Of a stretch of 64,000 nt of DNA, positions 34,641 to 43,162 are shown one piece after another. Position 1 is the stretch's first letter, and the number at the start of each line of letters is the position of its first letter. The stretch comes from Chloroflexota bacterium (lineage in GTDB: Bacteria; Chloroflexota; Dehalococcoidia; Lucifugimonadales; UBA3495). The stretch lies in contig JACZUF010000006.1 of the NCBI GenBank assembly GCA_022573285.1, positions 1 to 64,000 of the forward strand, given 5' to 3'. Made by a program: the position numbers and the translations under genes. Under the pieces are notes generated by a model. The model saw nothing but the letters and a program-made list of their open reading frames with translations, was not told the origin of the DNA and did not search any database.

Positions 34641-35612
34641 ATGGCTGAATTGTTAGGTCTGGGTTGTTCCCACGGTCCAATCATCCTCACCCCGCCGGAG
34701 GTCTGGCACAAAGGCCGCGAGCGCGTCTTCGGCCGGATCCCCGGTTACGAACCCCCCGCCCAATTGCTGGCGGAACTGGGCGACGACAACGGCCTGGCCC
34801 AGGACCGGCTGGACCAGCAGAAGGTGGTCGAGTCATTTAAGGTGCTCAGGGACCGGCTTCACGAATGGGACCCCGACGTACTGATGATCATCGGCGACGA
34901 CCAGGCCGAGAACTTCTTGCAGGACAACCTGCCTCCATTCTGCCTCTACACCGGAAGCGAGGTGGACGGTTACCCCTTCCGCCATCCGGGGGTGAGAGAG
35001 AACCTGTGGCAGGCCGCCCCGGAGACCAAGTTCTCTTTCCGGTGCCCCCAGGACTTCTCCAGAGACATGCGCAACTCCCTGATCCGGGACGGCATCGACA
35101 TGGCCTCGTCCAGTGCCCTCAAGGGCTGGGACTGGGGCCTGGCCCACGCCATCATCAACCCCCTGGTCTACCTGGACCCGGAGGGCAAGTTCCCGCTGCT
35201 GCCCTTGTTCGTGAACTGCTACGGAGAGGAGGCCGGGCTCGATTATCCGCCCCGGCCCACGGCGCGCCGCTGCTACGAGGTCGGGCAGTCGATACGCCGG
35301 TTCCTGGACACCAGGGACGAACGGGTCGCCGTGGTGGCGTCGTCAAGTTGGTCCCACAGCTTCCTGGCCCACAAATTTCAGTGCACCGCCATCGACCTGG
35401 AGACCGACCGCCGCTATCTGGAGTTGGTCCGGCAGGGCAAGGGCAGCCAACTGGCCGGGCTCACACCTGAGGAGTTGCAGGATTCGGGCGACCATGAAAT
35501 CTTGAACTGGATCATCGCCCTGGGGATCCTGGGCGATATTCCGGCGGAGATAGTGGACGTGAGGGACTCACACACCCAATTGGCCTTCCGGGTGGCGGCC
35601 ATCTGGGGATAG
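34641..35612 (+). CDS. Class III extradiol dioxygenase family protein (LigB-like)
   Basis: A 323-residue protein of the LigB type (PF02900). Iron-ligand region GLGCSHGP near the start, IGDDQAENF in the middle, the KGWDWGLAHAI active-site loop and ASSSWSHSF later. These proteins cleave catechol-type rings or are their non-cleaving relatives. With the luciferase-like oxidoreductase 90 bases downstream it may form an aromatic or heterocyclic degradation pair, but the substrate is not readable. Confidence 0.86.
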   Translation: MAELLGLGCSHGPIILTPPEVWHKGRERVFGRIPGYEPPAQLLAELGDDNGLAQDRLDQQKVVESFKVLRDRLHEWDPDVLMIIGDDQAENFLQDNLPPFCLYTGSEVDGYPFRHPGVRENLWQAAPETKFSFRCPQDFSRDMRNSLIRDGIDMASSSALKGWDWGLAHAIINPLVYLDPEGKFPLLPLFVNCYGEEAGLDYPPRPTARRCYEVGQSIRRFLDTRDERVAVVASSSWSHSFLAHKFQCTAIDLETDRRYLELVRQGKGSQLAGLTPEELQDSGDHEILNWIIALGILGDIPAEIVDVRDSHTQLAFRVAAIWG

Positions 35613-35701
35613 ACCAAACACCGTCAAACATCGGATCGAAGAACCAGCAAGTCCGGGCCGGCATGCAGCCTGGCCCCGGCCACCCGACCACAGGAGGAAC
35701 G

Positions 35702-36784
35702 ATGCACTACGGCCTGATCATGGAATGCGACTACCGCTACGGCCATTCTCAAGAAGAGGCCTTTGACGAGGCCTTCGCCATGGCGGATGCGGCCGAGAAG
35801 GGCGGCTTGGACGGGGTCTGGCTGGCGGAGCGTCATTTCGCCGCGCCCCGCGACCCCCTGGACGCCGCGGGAGCGGGGATACCGTCCGTGGTGTCGGCGC
35901 CGTTGATAATCTCCACCGCCATCGTCGCCCGGACCGAGCGTCTGCGGGTCGGCGTGGCGGTGAACGTGCTGCCCCTGAACCACCCGGTGCGCATGGCCGA
36001 AGAGATTGCCACCTTGGACCAGATCAGCCATGGGCGGGTCGATTTCGGCGTGGGCCGCAGCGGGTTTATGAGGGCCTACGAGGGCTATGACATCCCCTAC
36101 GGAGAGAGCAGGGAGCGATTTCAGGAAAATCTAGAAATAATTCTGGCCGCCTGGACCAACGAACGGTTCTCCCACAAAGGCAAGCACTATACGTTCAACG
36201 ATGTGTGCGTGATTCCCAAGCCCTACCAGCAGCCGCATCCACCGCTGCGAATGGCCGCCACCACCAAGGAGACGTTTCCCCAGGTGGGGACCTGGGGGTA
36301 TCCGATCTTCGTGGGATTAAGGGGATTGGACCGGCCCGATCTGGTCAATCTCCTCGACGAGTACCGCAAGGCCTGGAAGGATGCCGGCCACGCCGGAGAC
36401 GGGGACGTTTACCTGCGAATACCCATCTATGTCGGCGCGTCGCAGGACGAGGCCTACGCCGATGCCGAAGAGAGCACCATGAGGTCCTACCGGCGTATGG
36501 CCCAGAACTTCGCCCTATCGGCCTCTGCCGCGGGGGCTACCGCTTCTGAGGAACGTGCCGCGCGCGGCGAGGCCTTGGCCGCCGTCACCTACCAAGAGTT
36601 GATCCGTGACCGCTTGGCCTACGGCAGCCCGGAGGGCGTGATCAGTCAGTTGACGGATATCTCCGAGGAATTGGGGCTTTCGGGAATCGTCGCCGAGACC
36701 AACGTGGGCGAGTTGATACCCAGGGAGAAGGTGGCTCGGTCCATCGACCTGTTCTGCAAAGAGGTTGTGCCGGCCCTTCGGTAA
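35702..36784 (+). CDS. LLM-class flavin-dependent oxidoreductase (luciferase-like)
   Basis: The start ATG at 35702 has AGGAGG 5 bases upstream; the protein is 360 residues. It is a TIM-barrel luciferase-like protein: GVWLAERHF, RLRVGVAVNVLPLNHPVRMAEE, GRVDFGVGRSGF, then SHKGKHYTF and KPYQQPHPPLRMAA. Members use FMN or F420. The F420-type NADP reductase at 45 kb makes F420 plausible but does not decide it. It follows the LigB-like gene and could be a co-acting oxygenase. Confidence 0.92.
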   Translation: MHYGLIMECDYRYGHSQEEAFDEAFAMADAAEKGGLDGVWLAERHFAAPRDPLDAAGAGIPSVVSAPLIISTAIVARTERLRVGVAVNVLPLNHPVRMAEEIATLDQISHGRVDFGVGRSGFMRAYEGYDIPYGESRERFQENLEIILAAWTNERFSHKGKHYTFNDVCVIPKPYQQPHPPLRMAATTKETFPQVGTWGYPIFVGLRGLDRPDLVNLLDEYRKAWKDAGHAGDGDVYLRIPIYVGASQDEAYADAEESTMRSYRRMAQNFALSASAAGATASEERAARGEALAAVTYQELIRDRLAYGSPEGVISQLTDISEELGLSGIVAETNVGELIPREKVARSIDLFCKEVVPALR

Positions 36785-36807
36785 CGAAACCGGGAAACTA
36801 AACGCGC

Positions 36808-36832
36808 GGGGGCACGGCATTTCCGTGCCCCC
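36808..36832. terminator. Hairpin between convergent genes (member of the GGGGCACGG repeat group)
   Basis: GGGGGCACGG-CATTT-CCGTGCCCCC, a 10-base perfect stem, lies between the luciferase-like gene (plus) and the HAD gene (minus). It has a weak T run, and its sequence matches the core of the hairpin at 54434-54466, so it can serve as terminator and is also the leftmost member of the dispersed repeat family. Confidence 0.65.
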
Positions 36833-36838
36833 ACGTTC

Positions 36839-37582
36839 TTAAAGCTGGGGCAGCACGTATTCGTAGATGGCGACGGCCAGTCCGTCTTCCTCCACGGTGG
36901 GAGCCACGAAGCCGGCGACGGCCTTGACCTCTTCCGGCGCGTTGCCCATGGCGATGCCTAAGCCACAGGCCTCCAGCATAGGCAGGTCGTTGTAACTGTC
37001 TCCGGCCGCCACCATGTTGGCGGGGTCCACGCCCAGGGTTTTCCCCACCCGGGAAACACCGGTGGCCTTGTCCACTCCAGCCAGCGTGAAGTCCACGGCC
37101 CACAGCCCGTTATAGGGCAGGACTGCCTTGATCACGTGCATGTCTTTATTGCCCCGGAAACTTTCCGCCAGGGCGTCGGCGGTCCCCTCATCCAAGTCCA
37201 GGGCCGACACCCGGATCAGGTCCCAGTTGGGCACGTCGTCGTAGGTGCTGGCGGTGCCGCTGGCGTGGGTGGCGATGAAGGCTGAGCCCATCTCCCTGAG
37301 TTTGGTGACCACCGCTTCGGCGTTGGCCGGGCCCAAAGGCGCGGTCCATACGGACACCCCCCGCAGCGGGTCCAGGATGTTGGCGCCGCCGTCGCAGACT
37401 TGGGGCGTGGTCAGGCCCAGCTCCTTGGCATACCGCAATACGTCGGCAGGCTCCCGCCCGGTGGCAATGAATACCGGCATGTGACCGGCCAATCGGGCGA
37501 TGGCCTCCTGGACCGCTGGGGAGATCTTTTCGTCGGGGCCGATGATGGTGCCGTCCAGGTCCAGGGCCGCTGCCAGAATCAT
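36839..37582 (-). CDS. HAD-superfamily phosphatase, Cof type
   Basis: A 247-residue Cof-like HAD: ALDLDGTIIGPD (nucleophile Asp), ATGREPADVLRYAKELG, a C2-type cap, then VAAGDSYNDLPMLEACGLGIAMGNA, the classic motif III/IV region. It dephosphorylates a sugar phosphate, nucleotide or flavin-type metabolite; the family is promiscuous. It stands alone. Confidence 0.92.
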   Translation of the reverse strand: MILAAALDLDGTIIGPDEKISPAVQEAIARLAGHMPVFIATGREPADVLRYAKELGLTTPQVCDGGANILDPLRGVSVWTAPLGPANAEAVVTKLREMGSAFIATHASGTASTYDDVPNWDLIRVSALDLDEGTADALAESFRGNKDMHVIKAVLPYNGLWAVDFTLAGVDKATGVSRVGKTLGVDPANMVAAGDSYNDLPMLEACGLGIAMGNAPEEVKAVAGFVAPTVEEDGLAVAIYEYVLPQL

Positions 37583-37721
37583 CGCAATCCTCGGACTAAT
37601 TACGGTCCAATGGGGAATCTTAATAGAGGGCCTAAAAATCAGTTAGAGAGGGAGTAGTCTCCCTCTCTAACGTGGGTCGCGGTTTCTCCCGTTTGCTAAA
37701 ACGGGTGCGCCGGGCTCGGGT

Positions 37722-38177
37722 CTAGTCGAAGACCAACTCCTTGTTCTTGCGGTCGGGATTGCGCATCTCGGCCAGACCGTCTTCGGCGGTATCCTGGGAG
37801 TTGCAGAACAACTCGATGCCGTTGCCGTCGGGGTCTTTGATATAGATGCTCTTGGTCATGCTGTGGTCGGTAGTTCGCAGGTCCGATTTCTCGAAATACT
37901 GCTGCAACTTGTTGTAGTAGTCCGTTAGCTCTTCGAAGTCTTCCACCTGGATCGCCATGTGGTTCAGGCCCAGGCCGCCCTCGGTTACCGTGGCTGCGCC
38001 TTCGGGAGCCTGGAACAGGGCCAGGTCGTGGTGGATCGAGCCGCAGGTCAGGAACGTCCCGAATCCAGGGCGCTCCAGAGCAATCTCGAAACCCAGGACT
38101 TCGGTGTAGAACTTGGTTGAGGCATCCACGTCTTTTACGTTGATGACCAGATGTCCGATCCTCTTCGGCTTTGCCAT
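37722..38177 (-). CDS. VOC superfamily protein (extradiol-dioxygenase/glyoxalase-like)
   Basis: A 151-residue two-module VOC protein: KRIGHLVINVKDVDASTKFYTEVLGF, LGLNHMAIQVEDFEEL and YIKDPDGNGIELFCN. His8, His75 and Glu in GIELF fit the metal triad of type I extradiol dioxygenases and glyoxalases. A strong palindrome lies 70-89 bases upstream of its start. Confidence 0.9.
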   Translation of the reverse strand: MAKPKRIGHLVINVKDVDASTKFYTEVLGFEIALERPGFGTFLTCGSIHHDLALFQAPEGAATVTEGGLGLNHMAIQVEDFEELTDYYNKLQQYFEKSDLRTTDHSMTKSIYIKDPDGNGIELFCNSQDTAEDGLAEMRNPDRKNKELVFD

Positions 38178-38246
38178 GCCATTCCTCCTAATCCTTCCCT
38201 GATTCTGGGGCGTAAAACTGGGGTTACGCGCTGAATATTGTTAATT

Positions 38247-38266
38247 GGTATAGCGAATACTATACC
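38247..38266. promoter_or_regulatory. Perfect palindrome upstream of the VOC gene, operator candidate
   Basis: GGTATAG-CGAATA-CTATACC, a 7-base perfect inverted repeat, 70-89 bases before the VOC start. The right arm overlaps a TATACC-like -10 sequence. The spacing and symmetry fit a dimeric repressor of the TetR or MarR size. No regulator gene of that type is adjacent. Confidence 0.45.
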
Positions 38267-38337
38267 TTTTCAACCGCCAAATTCAAAGGGGGCGGATGCC
38301 GGCTGCGGCGGTTAAACCCCCCGGCGTTCAGCCGGGT

Positions 38338-38823
38338 TCAGCCCTCACGTTCCAGGAACCGCTGGACCCGGTCCATGGCGTTCTGTTTGTCGTAGCCCTG
38401 ATAGAGCAGCATGTGGTTCCGTACCGGGTCTCCGCCGAAGAAGCGTTCGTAGAGCACCTGCCTTCCGCCGAACGCGCTGCAGGCCACGTCCCAGGCCAGG
38501 TGGAACAGTCGCACCCGGTCCCGCGCGCCGGTGGACTCGGTGGCCAGGTAGCGTTCCAGCTCCGGCGCCACCGGGGTGTCGAAGTCGGCTTCGGCGGGCA
38601 GGGCCATCAGGCTGCTGGAGCCCAGTAGTTGCACGATCTCGGCCATCCGGGGGTACATGGTGCCCGAGAAAAGGTTCCGGGCGGCGGTCAGCGGCCCCTG
38701 GGCCGGGCACATCACACCCCATTGATTCAGCTTGGCGTCGGCCTCCGCAGCCCGCGCGCAGGCCTTCAGCCCCACGATGAAACGGGAACGCTTTTCTATT
38801 CGGGGCACAGCCTCGGCAGGCAA
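38338..38823 (-). pseudogene. C-terminal fragment of a 4-hydroxyphenylacetate 3-monooxygenase-like oxygenase (HpaB family)
   Basis: 161 residues that match only the C-terminal third of HpaB-type flavin hydroxylases: SGTMYPRMAEIVQLLGSSSL, VRLFHLAWDVACSAFGGRQVLYERFF and GDPVRNHMLLYQGYD. Full-length members are about 480 residues. The reading frame starts from TTG at 38823, exactly at the edge of a GGCGGGTT...AACCCGCC hairpin repeat, so the 5' two thirds are lost at that point. Flavin and catalytic N-terminal parts are absent, so it should not be active. Confidence 0.8.
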
Positions 38824-38847
38824 GGCGGGTTACAAACCCGCCCCTAC
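38823..38847. repeat. GTAGGGGCGGGTT-type hairpin repeat at the hpaB fragment boundary
   Basis: AGGCGGGTT-ACA-AACCCGCC followed by CCTAC, in reverse orientation with respect to the copies at 53 and 54 kb. It marks the exact point where HpaB homology stops. Confidence 0.75.
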
Positions 38848-38889
38848 ACCGGCGGTGGGCAGATTTGGTTTTCGCCCGAGGAGACGGTT

Positions 38890-39108
38890 TCAGTTAAGCA
38901 GCGCCCCCGCCAGATAATATCCGGTGACGCTTAGCACTGCGCTGGCCGTTACCCCCAACATTCCCAGGTAACGCTCCCCTTTGGCCACGGCCGTGATGCC
39001 CATCAGGACCCCCAGCGGACCGAACACGGCCGGCGCCACTGCCAGTGACGCCAAGGCCATAACCATGCTAACCGCGCTGAACCAACGACCGGTCTTGCTT
39101 TGATGCAC
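38890..39108 (-). CDS. Small membrane protein with two hydrophobic segments
   Basis: A 72-residue protein with two membrane segments, about 10-40 (VSMVMALASLAVAPAVFGPL) and 47-70 (LGMLGVTASAVLSVTGYYLAG). The layout is that of DUF4190-like proteins, but I cannot assign a family safely. It has no visible partner; the alcohol dehydrogenase gene is divergent. Confidence 0.55.
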   Translation of the reverse strand: MHQSKTGRWFSAVSMVMALASLAVAPAVFGPLGVLMGITAVAKGERYLGMLGVTASAVLSVTGYYLAGALLN

Positions 39109-39399
39109 CGTTGCCCTTCTTTGGGGTCCGCCTTGCGGCGTGGGAGCAAGGAGCCGGCAGACGGCGTGTCATCCCAGCGTCCCCTTACCACCATTATCTT
39201 TCTGTAATGGCGAGTATATCTCCAGTAATGGTTAGTGAGAACCACTGTTACGGTAATATAACGATTAGCTGGACCTGGCGAGTACCGTTTCCCCAACGGT
39301 TGTGCTATGTTACCGGCATCTTTTGGGCTCCGTGGCAACCTTTTCCCAGGTTTCCCAGTTGATGGTTATGAACACGCGGGTGATCAATAGGAGGAACGC

Positions 39400-40506
39400 A
39401 TGAAAGGCCGCATGGTAGTCTGCAAGGAATACGGCAAACCCTTCGTGATCGAAGAATACGAGGTGCCGGAGCCCGTTCCCGGGGCGGTCATACTCCGCAT
39501 GACCCAGGCCGGCGTCTGCGGTTCGGACCTGCATACCTGGCGCGGCGACCAGAACAGCCGGGACATGCCCCTGCCGCCCACGGGCCGGGCCATGGGACAC
39601 GAGGGCACCGGAGTGATCGAGGTGCTGGGAGACGGCATCGAGACCGATACCGCCGGAGAGGCCGTCAAGAAGGGGGACCGGGTGATCTACGCCGCGGTTT
39701 TCCCCTGTTACCACTGCCGCCAATGCCTCAAGGGCAACACCAACTGGTGCATGAACCGGAACTACCCCGCTGCCGGCGTTTGGCCCTACTTCACGGCCAC
39801 CTACGCCGATTACCTCTATCTGCCGGCCCGCCATCCCTTCTTCAAGGTGCCGGACGAGCTGGACGACAACCTGTTGGGGCCGGTGAACTGCGCCATGGGC
39901 ACGGTCACCACCGGACTGATCCGGGCCCAAGCCGGCGAGGGAGATTACGTGGTGATCCAAGGCGCCGGCGGCCTGGGCATCCACGCCACCGCCATGGCCA
40001 AGGAGATGGGCGCCGACCGGGTGATCGTCATCGACCGCCTGGAGAACCGCCTGGAACTGGCCGAAGAATTCGGCGCCGACCACACCATTAACATCGAAGA
40101 GTTCAACACCCCAGAGACCAGACTCCGCCGGGTCAGGGAATTGACCGACGGCCGGGGCGCCGACGTGGTGATGGAGTTGGTGGGCCGGGCTGAACTGCTG
40201 GCCGAAGGCATCGACATGCTGAGCAACGGCGGCACCTTCGTGGAGATCGGCGACATCGTCCGGGGCCGGGAGGTGTCAATCGACCCCTCCAAGCTGCTAA
40301 CGGGCAAGAGCATCGTCGGCTCCCTCATGTACAAACCGGAACTGCTGCCCAGACTCTTGAACTTCCTGGTCCGCAAGAAGGACGTTCTGCCCTTCCACAA
40401 GATCGTCTCCCACAAGTTCCCTCTGGCCGAGGTCAACGAGGCCTTCGCCCAGGCGGAATGGGACCAGACCCAGACCCCCATCACCAGGGCCATGCTGGTG
40501 CCCTAG
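39400..40506 (+). CDS. Zinc-dependent alcohol dehydrogenase family protein
   Basis: A 368-residue medium-chain dehydrogenase. Catalytic zinc region AGVCGSDLHTW and GHEGTG; structural zinc cysteines in CYHCRQCLKGNTNWC; nucleotide motif GAGGLGIHATAMAKEMGAD. It oxidises an alcohol or reduces an aldehyde/ketone, probably with NAD(P)H. AGGAGG lies 6 bases before the ATG. It is 47 bases upstream of the luciferase-like gene, with which it may share a transcript. Confidence 0.93.
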   Translation: MKGRMVVCKEYGKPFVIEEYEVPEPVPGAVILRMTQAGVCGSDLHTWRGDQNSRDMPLPPTGRAMGHEGTGVIEVLGDGIETDTAGEAVKKGDRVIYAAVFPCYHCRQCLKGNTNWCMNRNYPAAGVWPYFTATYADYLYLPARHPFFKVPDELDDNLLGPVNCAMGTVTTGLIRAQAGEGDYVVIQGAGGLGIHATAMAKEMGADRVIVIDRLENRLELAEEFGADHTINIEEFNTPETRLRRVRELTDGRGADVVMELVGRAELLAEGIDMLSNGGTFVEIGDIVRGREVSIDPSKLLTGKSIVGSLMYKPELLPRLLNFLVRKKDVLPFHKIVSHKFPLAEVNEAFAQAEWDQTQTPITRAMLVP

Positions 40507-40553
40507 CGCTCGATATCAGGACAGATTTATTGAACTTCGGGGAGGGACCACTC

Positions 40554-41623
40554 GTGAAATTCGGCATGATGTATGAGATTCAGATTCCAGAGCCCCACTA
40601 TCCGGGCATCGAGCGCGACCGGTATCACCAGCTCATGGCCCAGGTGGAGTTGGGCGATCAGGTTGGCTTCGACTACTTCTGGACCGTTGAACACCACTTC
40701 CTGAACGAATTTTCCCACTGCTCGGCCCCCGAGGTGTTGTACGGGGCCATATCCCAGCGCACCAAGCGCATACGCATCGGCCACGCGGTGGCCCTGTTGC
40801 CGGAGCAGTACACCACCCGGTGCGGGTCGCGGAACGGGCGGCGGTGTTGGACATCCTCAGCGACGGGCGCATGGACTTGGGAACCGGCCGGTCGACGACC
40901 CTGACCGAGATGGACGGTTTCGAGGTCGATCCCGAGCAGACCAGGGCCCAGTGGCAAGAAGCCATCCGGATGATCCCAAAGATGTGGACCGAGGACCCCT
41001 TCTCCCACCAGGGCGAGTTTTTCAACATCCCGCCCCGCTCAATCATCCCCAAGCCGGTGCAGAAGCCCCACCCTCCCCTGTGGGTGGCCTGCAGCCAACC
41101 CGACTCCTTCACGGCCGCCGGCGAGATGGGCCTGGGTGTGCTCTGCTTCAACCTGGGCGGGTACGAGCAGCTCCACGAGCGGGTCGCCGCCTACCGGGCG
41201 GCGTTGAAGCACGCCGACCCCGTCGGCTCCTTCGTGAACGACCAGATCGCCGCCTTGGTGATCGTCCACTGCGCCGAAGACGACGAAGAAGCCAAGCGCA
41301 TCGGCGGTCCCGAGGGCGAGTGGTTCGTCCAGCAGGCCGAGCGTCTCTACGCCCCTTGGCAGGGGCGGGACGTGCCCGATTCATACAAGTTCGCGGTGGA
41401 CGCCATCCAGACGGAACGGGCCGGCAAGGTGGCCCAGGACCACTTCGACTCAGGCGCCTTCGCCATGGGCAACCCGGACTCCATCATCGAGGTGATGAAG
41501 AAATACCAGGATGCCGGGGTGGACCAGGTGCTGTGCTTCCTGCAGCCCGGCCGGTTGGAGCATACCCGCATCATGGACTGCATCAAGCTCATGGGCCGAC
41601 ACGTGATTCCCTACTTCGTCTAG
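40554..41623 (+). CDS. LLM-class flavin-dependent oxidoreductase with a single-base frameshift
   Basis: The gene starts at GTG 40554 (GGGAGG 9 bases upstream) and reads FGMMYEIQIPEPHYPG, FDYFWTVEHHFLNEFSH and RIRIGHAVALLPEQYT in one frame up to about 40811, then continues in another frame with HPVRVAERAAVLDILSDGRMDLGTGR to the stop at 41621-41623. The DNA CAGTAC-ACCACCCGGTG lacks one A compared with the expected CAGTAC-AACCACCCGGTG (Gln-Tyr-Asn-His-Pro-Val). The rest is an intact luciferase-like protein. It is either a sequencing/assembly error or a very recent inactivation; without the lesion it would be about 356 residues. Confidence 0.85.
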
Positions 41624-41700
41624 GGGCAGTATTCAAGCGGACCACGTTGGGGTGGATGGCGGTCGGGCATCCCGAAAATTCATGTGACGCCAAAGGCATC

Positions 41701-41730
41701 CGTAGGGGCAGGTTTCCAACCTGCCCTTTT
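41701..41730. repeat. GTAGGGGCAGGTTT hairpin repeat
   Basis: CGTAGGGGCAGGTTTCCAACCTGCCC, stem GGCAGGTT/AACCTGCC. It is one of two copies in the ~380-base gene-free gap after the frameshifted oxidoreductase gene. Confidence 0.8.
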
Positions 41731-41822
41731 CCAATGGGACGCTGGTTGTCTAAAAGAATGGGCTACCGGGGGGGCAGGTCGGCCCACAGGGGTCCTGGCT
41801 GGCATGAGCGTGATATACGAGT

Positions 41823-41852
41823 GTGAGGGTGGGTTGGAAACCCGCCCCTACG
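41823..41852. repeat. GGGTGGGTTGG...CCCGCCCCTACG hairpin repeat, inverted copy
   Basis: Inverted relative to the copy at 41701. The two bracket about 90 bases that hold no convincing gene. The rest of the 41624-42000 gap has another short imperfect hairpin (TTCCGTCCTGCGCCGGAACG near 41871) and the terminator at 41946. Confidence 0.75.
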
Positions 41853-41945
41853 AAGCGGTGCGGTTCGGGGTTCCGTCCTGCGCCGGAACGACGGTGTTAG
41901 CATCCAGGGATGTTCATCCGAGTGAAATTCGGGAAGACATAATTT

Positions 41946-41981
41946 AAAGGCCCCTTCTCCCAATCGAGAGAAGGGGCCTTT
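41946..41981. terminator. Bidirectional terminator hairpin
   Basis: AAAGGCCCCTTCTC-CCAATC-GAGAGAAGGGGCCTTT with a stem of about 14 bases between a plus-strand and a minus-strand gene; A and T ends make it work in both directions. Confidence 0.8.
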
Positions 41982-42000
41982 CAGCGTTGCGGATTCGGAT

Positions 42001-42144
42001 CTAGTCTGAAGAGGGCAGCTTGCGGGGCTCTTGAATCTCCATGACGGTGTCGCAGCAGTCTATCTCGCCCTCACCGCTTTTGGTGCAGAGCACGCTGCTG
42101 CCGCACGTCTCACAGACATAGCGTTTGCCAAGTTGGTTGGCCAT
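42001..42144 (-). CDS. Desulforedoxin-like mini-protein 1 (47 residues)
   Basis: A short gene with GGAGG 8 bases before its ATG (42144) and stop TAG at 42001. The protein begins MANQLGKRYVCETCGSSVLC and continues TKSGEGEIDCCDTVMEI, then a short tail. The CxxC ... CC arrangement is the Fe(SCys)4 site of desulforedoxin and the N-terminal domain of desulfoferrodoxin. It is probably a homodimeric iron protein in electron transfer or superoxide handling. Confidence 0.8.
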   Translation of the reverse strand: MANQLGKRYVCETCGSSVLCTKSGEGEIDCCDTVMEIQEPRKLPSSD

Positions 42145-42254
42145 TGGTCGGTCCTCCGTGGGGGTTTTCCGGGCCGGTTTGGGGGGTGGCGCGCTGGGTA
42201 AACGGCGGGTTAGGCGCTATCCGGTCCTCTGCTTATGCGTTCTACTTAAGCTTT

Positions 42255-42371
42255 CTACTTGAGTTCCATGGGCGTTTGGCAACAGACGATGGCGCCTTCT
42301 CCGCCCTTGGTCACGATGAACTCGGAACCGCACTTTGCGCATACGTAACGTTTGCCGGTCTGATTAGCCAA
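42255..42371 (-). CDS. Desulforedoxin-like mini-protein 2 (38 residues)
   Basis: Start TTG at 42371 with GGAG 8 bases upstream; an in-frame upstream extension of about 17 codons is also open. The protein LANQTGKRYVCAKCGSEFIV-TKGGEGAIVCCQTPMELK is a close relative of the next gene downstream (42001-42144) and has the same CxxC...CC site. The two genes are tandem, on the minus strand, 110 bases apart. Confidence 0.78.
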   Translation of the reverse strand: MANQTGKRYVCAKCGSEFIVTKGGEGAIVCCQTPMELK

Positions 42372-42539
42372 CTGCTCGACTCCATGTTTGGGATGCTTTT
42401 TAGGGCGCCTCTGGGCTCGCTCCAATTATAGACAAGCCAAATACGGGATTCAACTTGGGGGCGGATGTGAATGAGAACCCGTTGGAAAGAGGACCGGTGT
42501 GGCTATCTGATTTTGGAGTTGGGCTCGGCTTCTGGATTT

Positions 42540-42971
42540 TCAAGGGGCCCCGGCTGTGCCGGTGAACCGCACCAGGAAGGTGGCCTCGCCCAGGGGAATG
42601 CCGTCGAAGAGGATGGCGGCCGCGTGCACGCCGGGCTTCTGCACCGGGATGCGGAAGGTCTTGATCCAGCGCTGGAACAGTATGCCCTCTTCCCATACAA
42701 CCTTTTGGGCCGGAGGGGTTTCCAGAGGGATGCCCGGCGTCTTCAGGGTGACAAACAGGTAGTGGTCGCCGGGCTCGACTCCGCCGATGCAGAAGGCCAG
42801 GTTAAGGTCCACCGTGGCCAGGACCGGATCGTCGGGATCGGCGGACCCGTCGGGCTCAGGCAGTTCGTATAGGTCGATGATCCCGTTCAGGCTGAGGTCG
42901 CCGTTTTCTTCCTTGGTGTCCTTGCAGAACAGGGCGTATTTCAGATAGGGCTCGTTGGCTTCACGGGCCAA
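42540..42971 (-). CDS. Hypothetical protein of DUF6941-like type
   Basis: A 143-residue beta-rich protein: LKYALFCKDTKEENGDLSLNGIIDLYELP, DLNLAFCIGGVEPGDHYLFVTLKTPG and HAAAILFDGIPLGEATFLVRF. The pattern resembles small proteins annotated DUF6941, and I assign it with limited confidence. No function is known. It faces away from the thioredoxin-like gene. Confidence 0.6.
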   Translation of the reverse strand: MAREANEPYLKYALFCKDTKEENGDLSLNGIIDLYELPEPDGSADPDDPVLATVDLNLAFCIGGVEPGDHYLFVTLKTPGIPLETPPAQKVVWEEGILFQRWIKTFRIPVQKPGVHAAAILFDGIPLGEATFLVRFTGTAGAP

Positions 42972-43162
42972 GTTGGCGCCTCCCCGTGTTGTTCGCTGTT
43001 TGCCGGCGCCGCTTTCGGGAAACGGCAGATTGGTTGACCAATTCTAGCATGGCGCCTGATTACGGAAAGCGCCGGGACGTGGCAATTTTTGCTAGCCCAT
43101 TGCCAACCGCGGCCAATATTGAGAAACTAGCCGCGTAAAATAGAGCCCAGGGGGTGACCGTT

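Noticed and set aside
40800-40830. Programmed frameshift in the luciferase-like gene
   Set aside because: No slippery heptamer, no downstream structure and an obvious single-base gap in the Asn-His codons.
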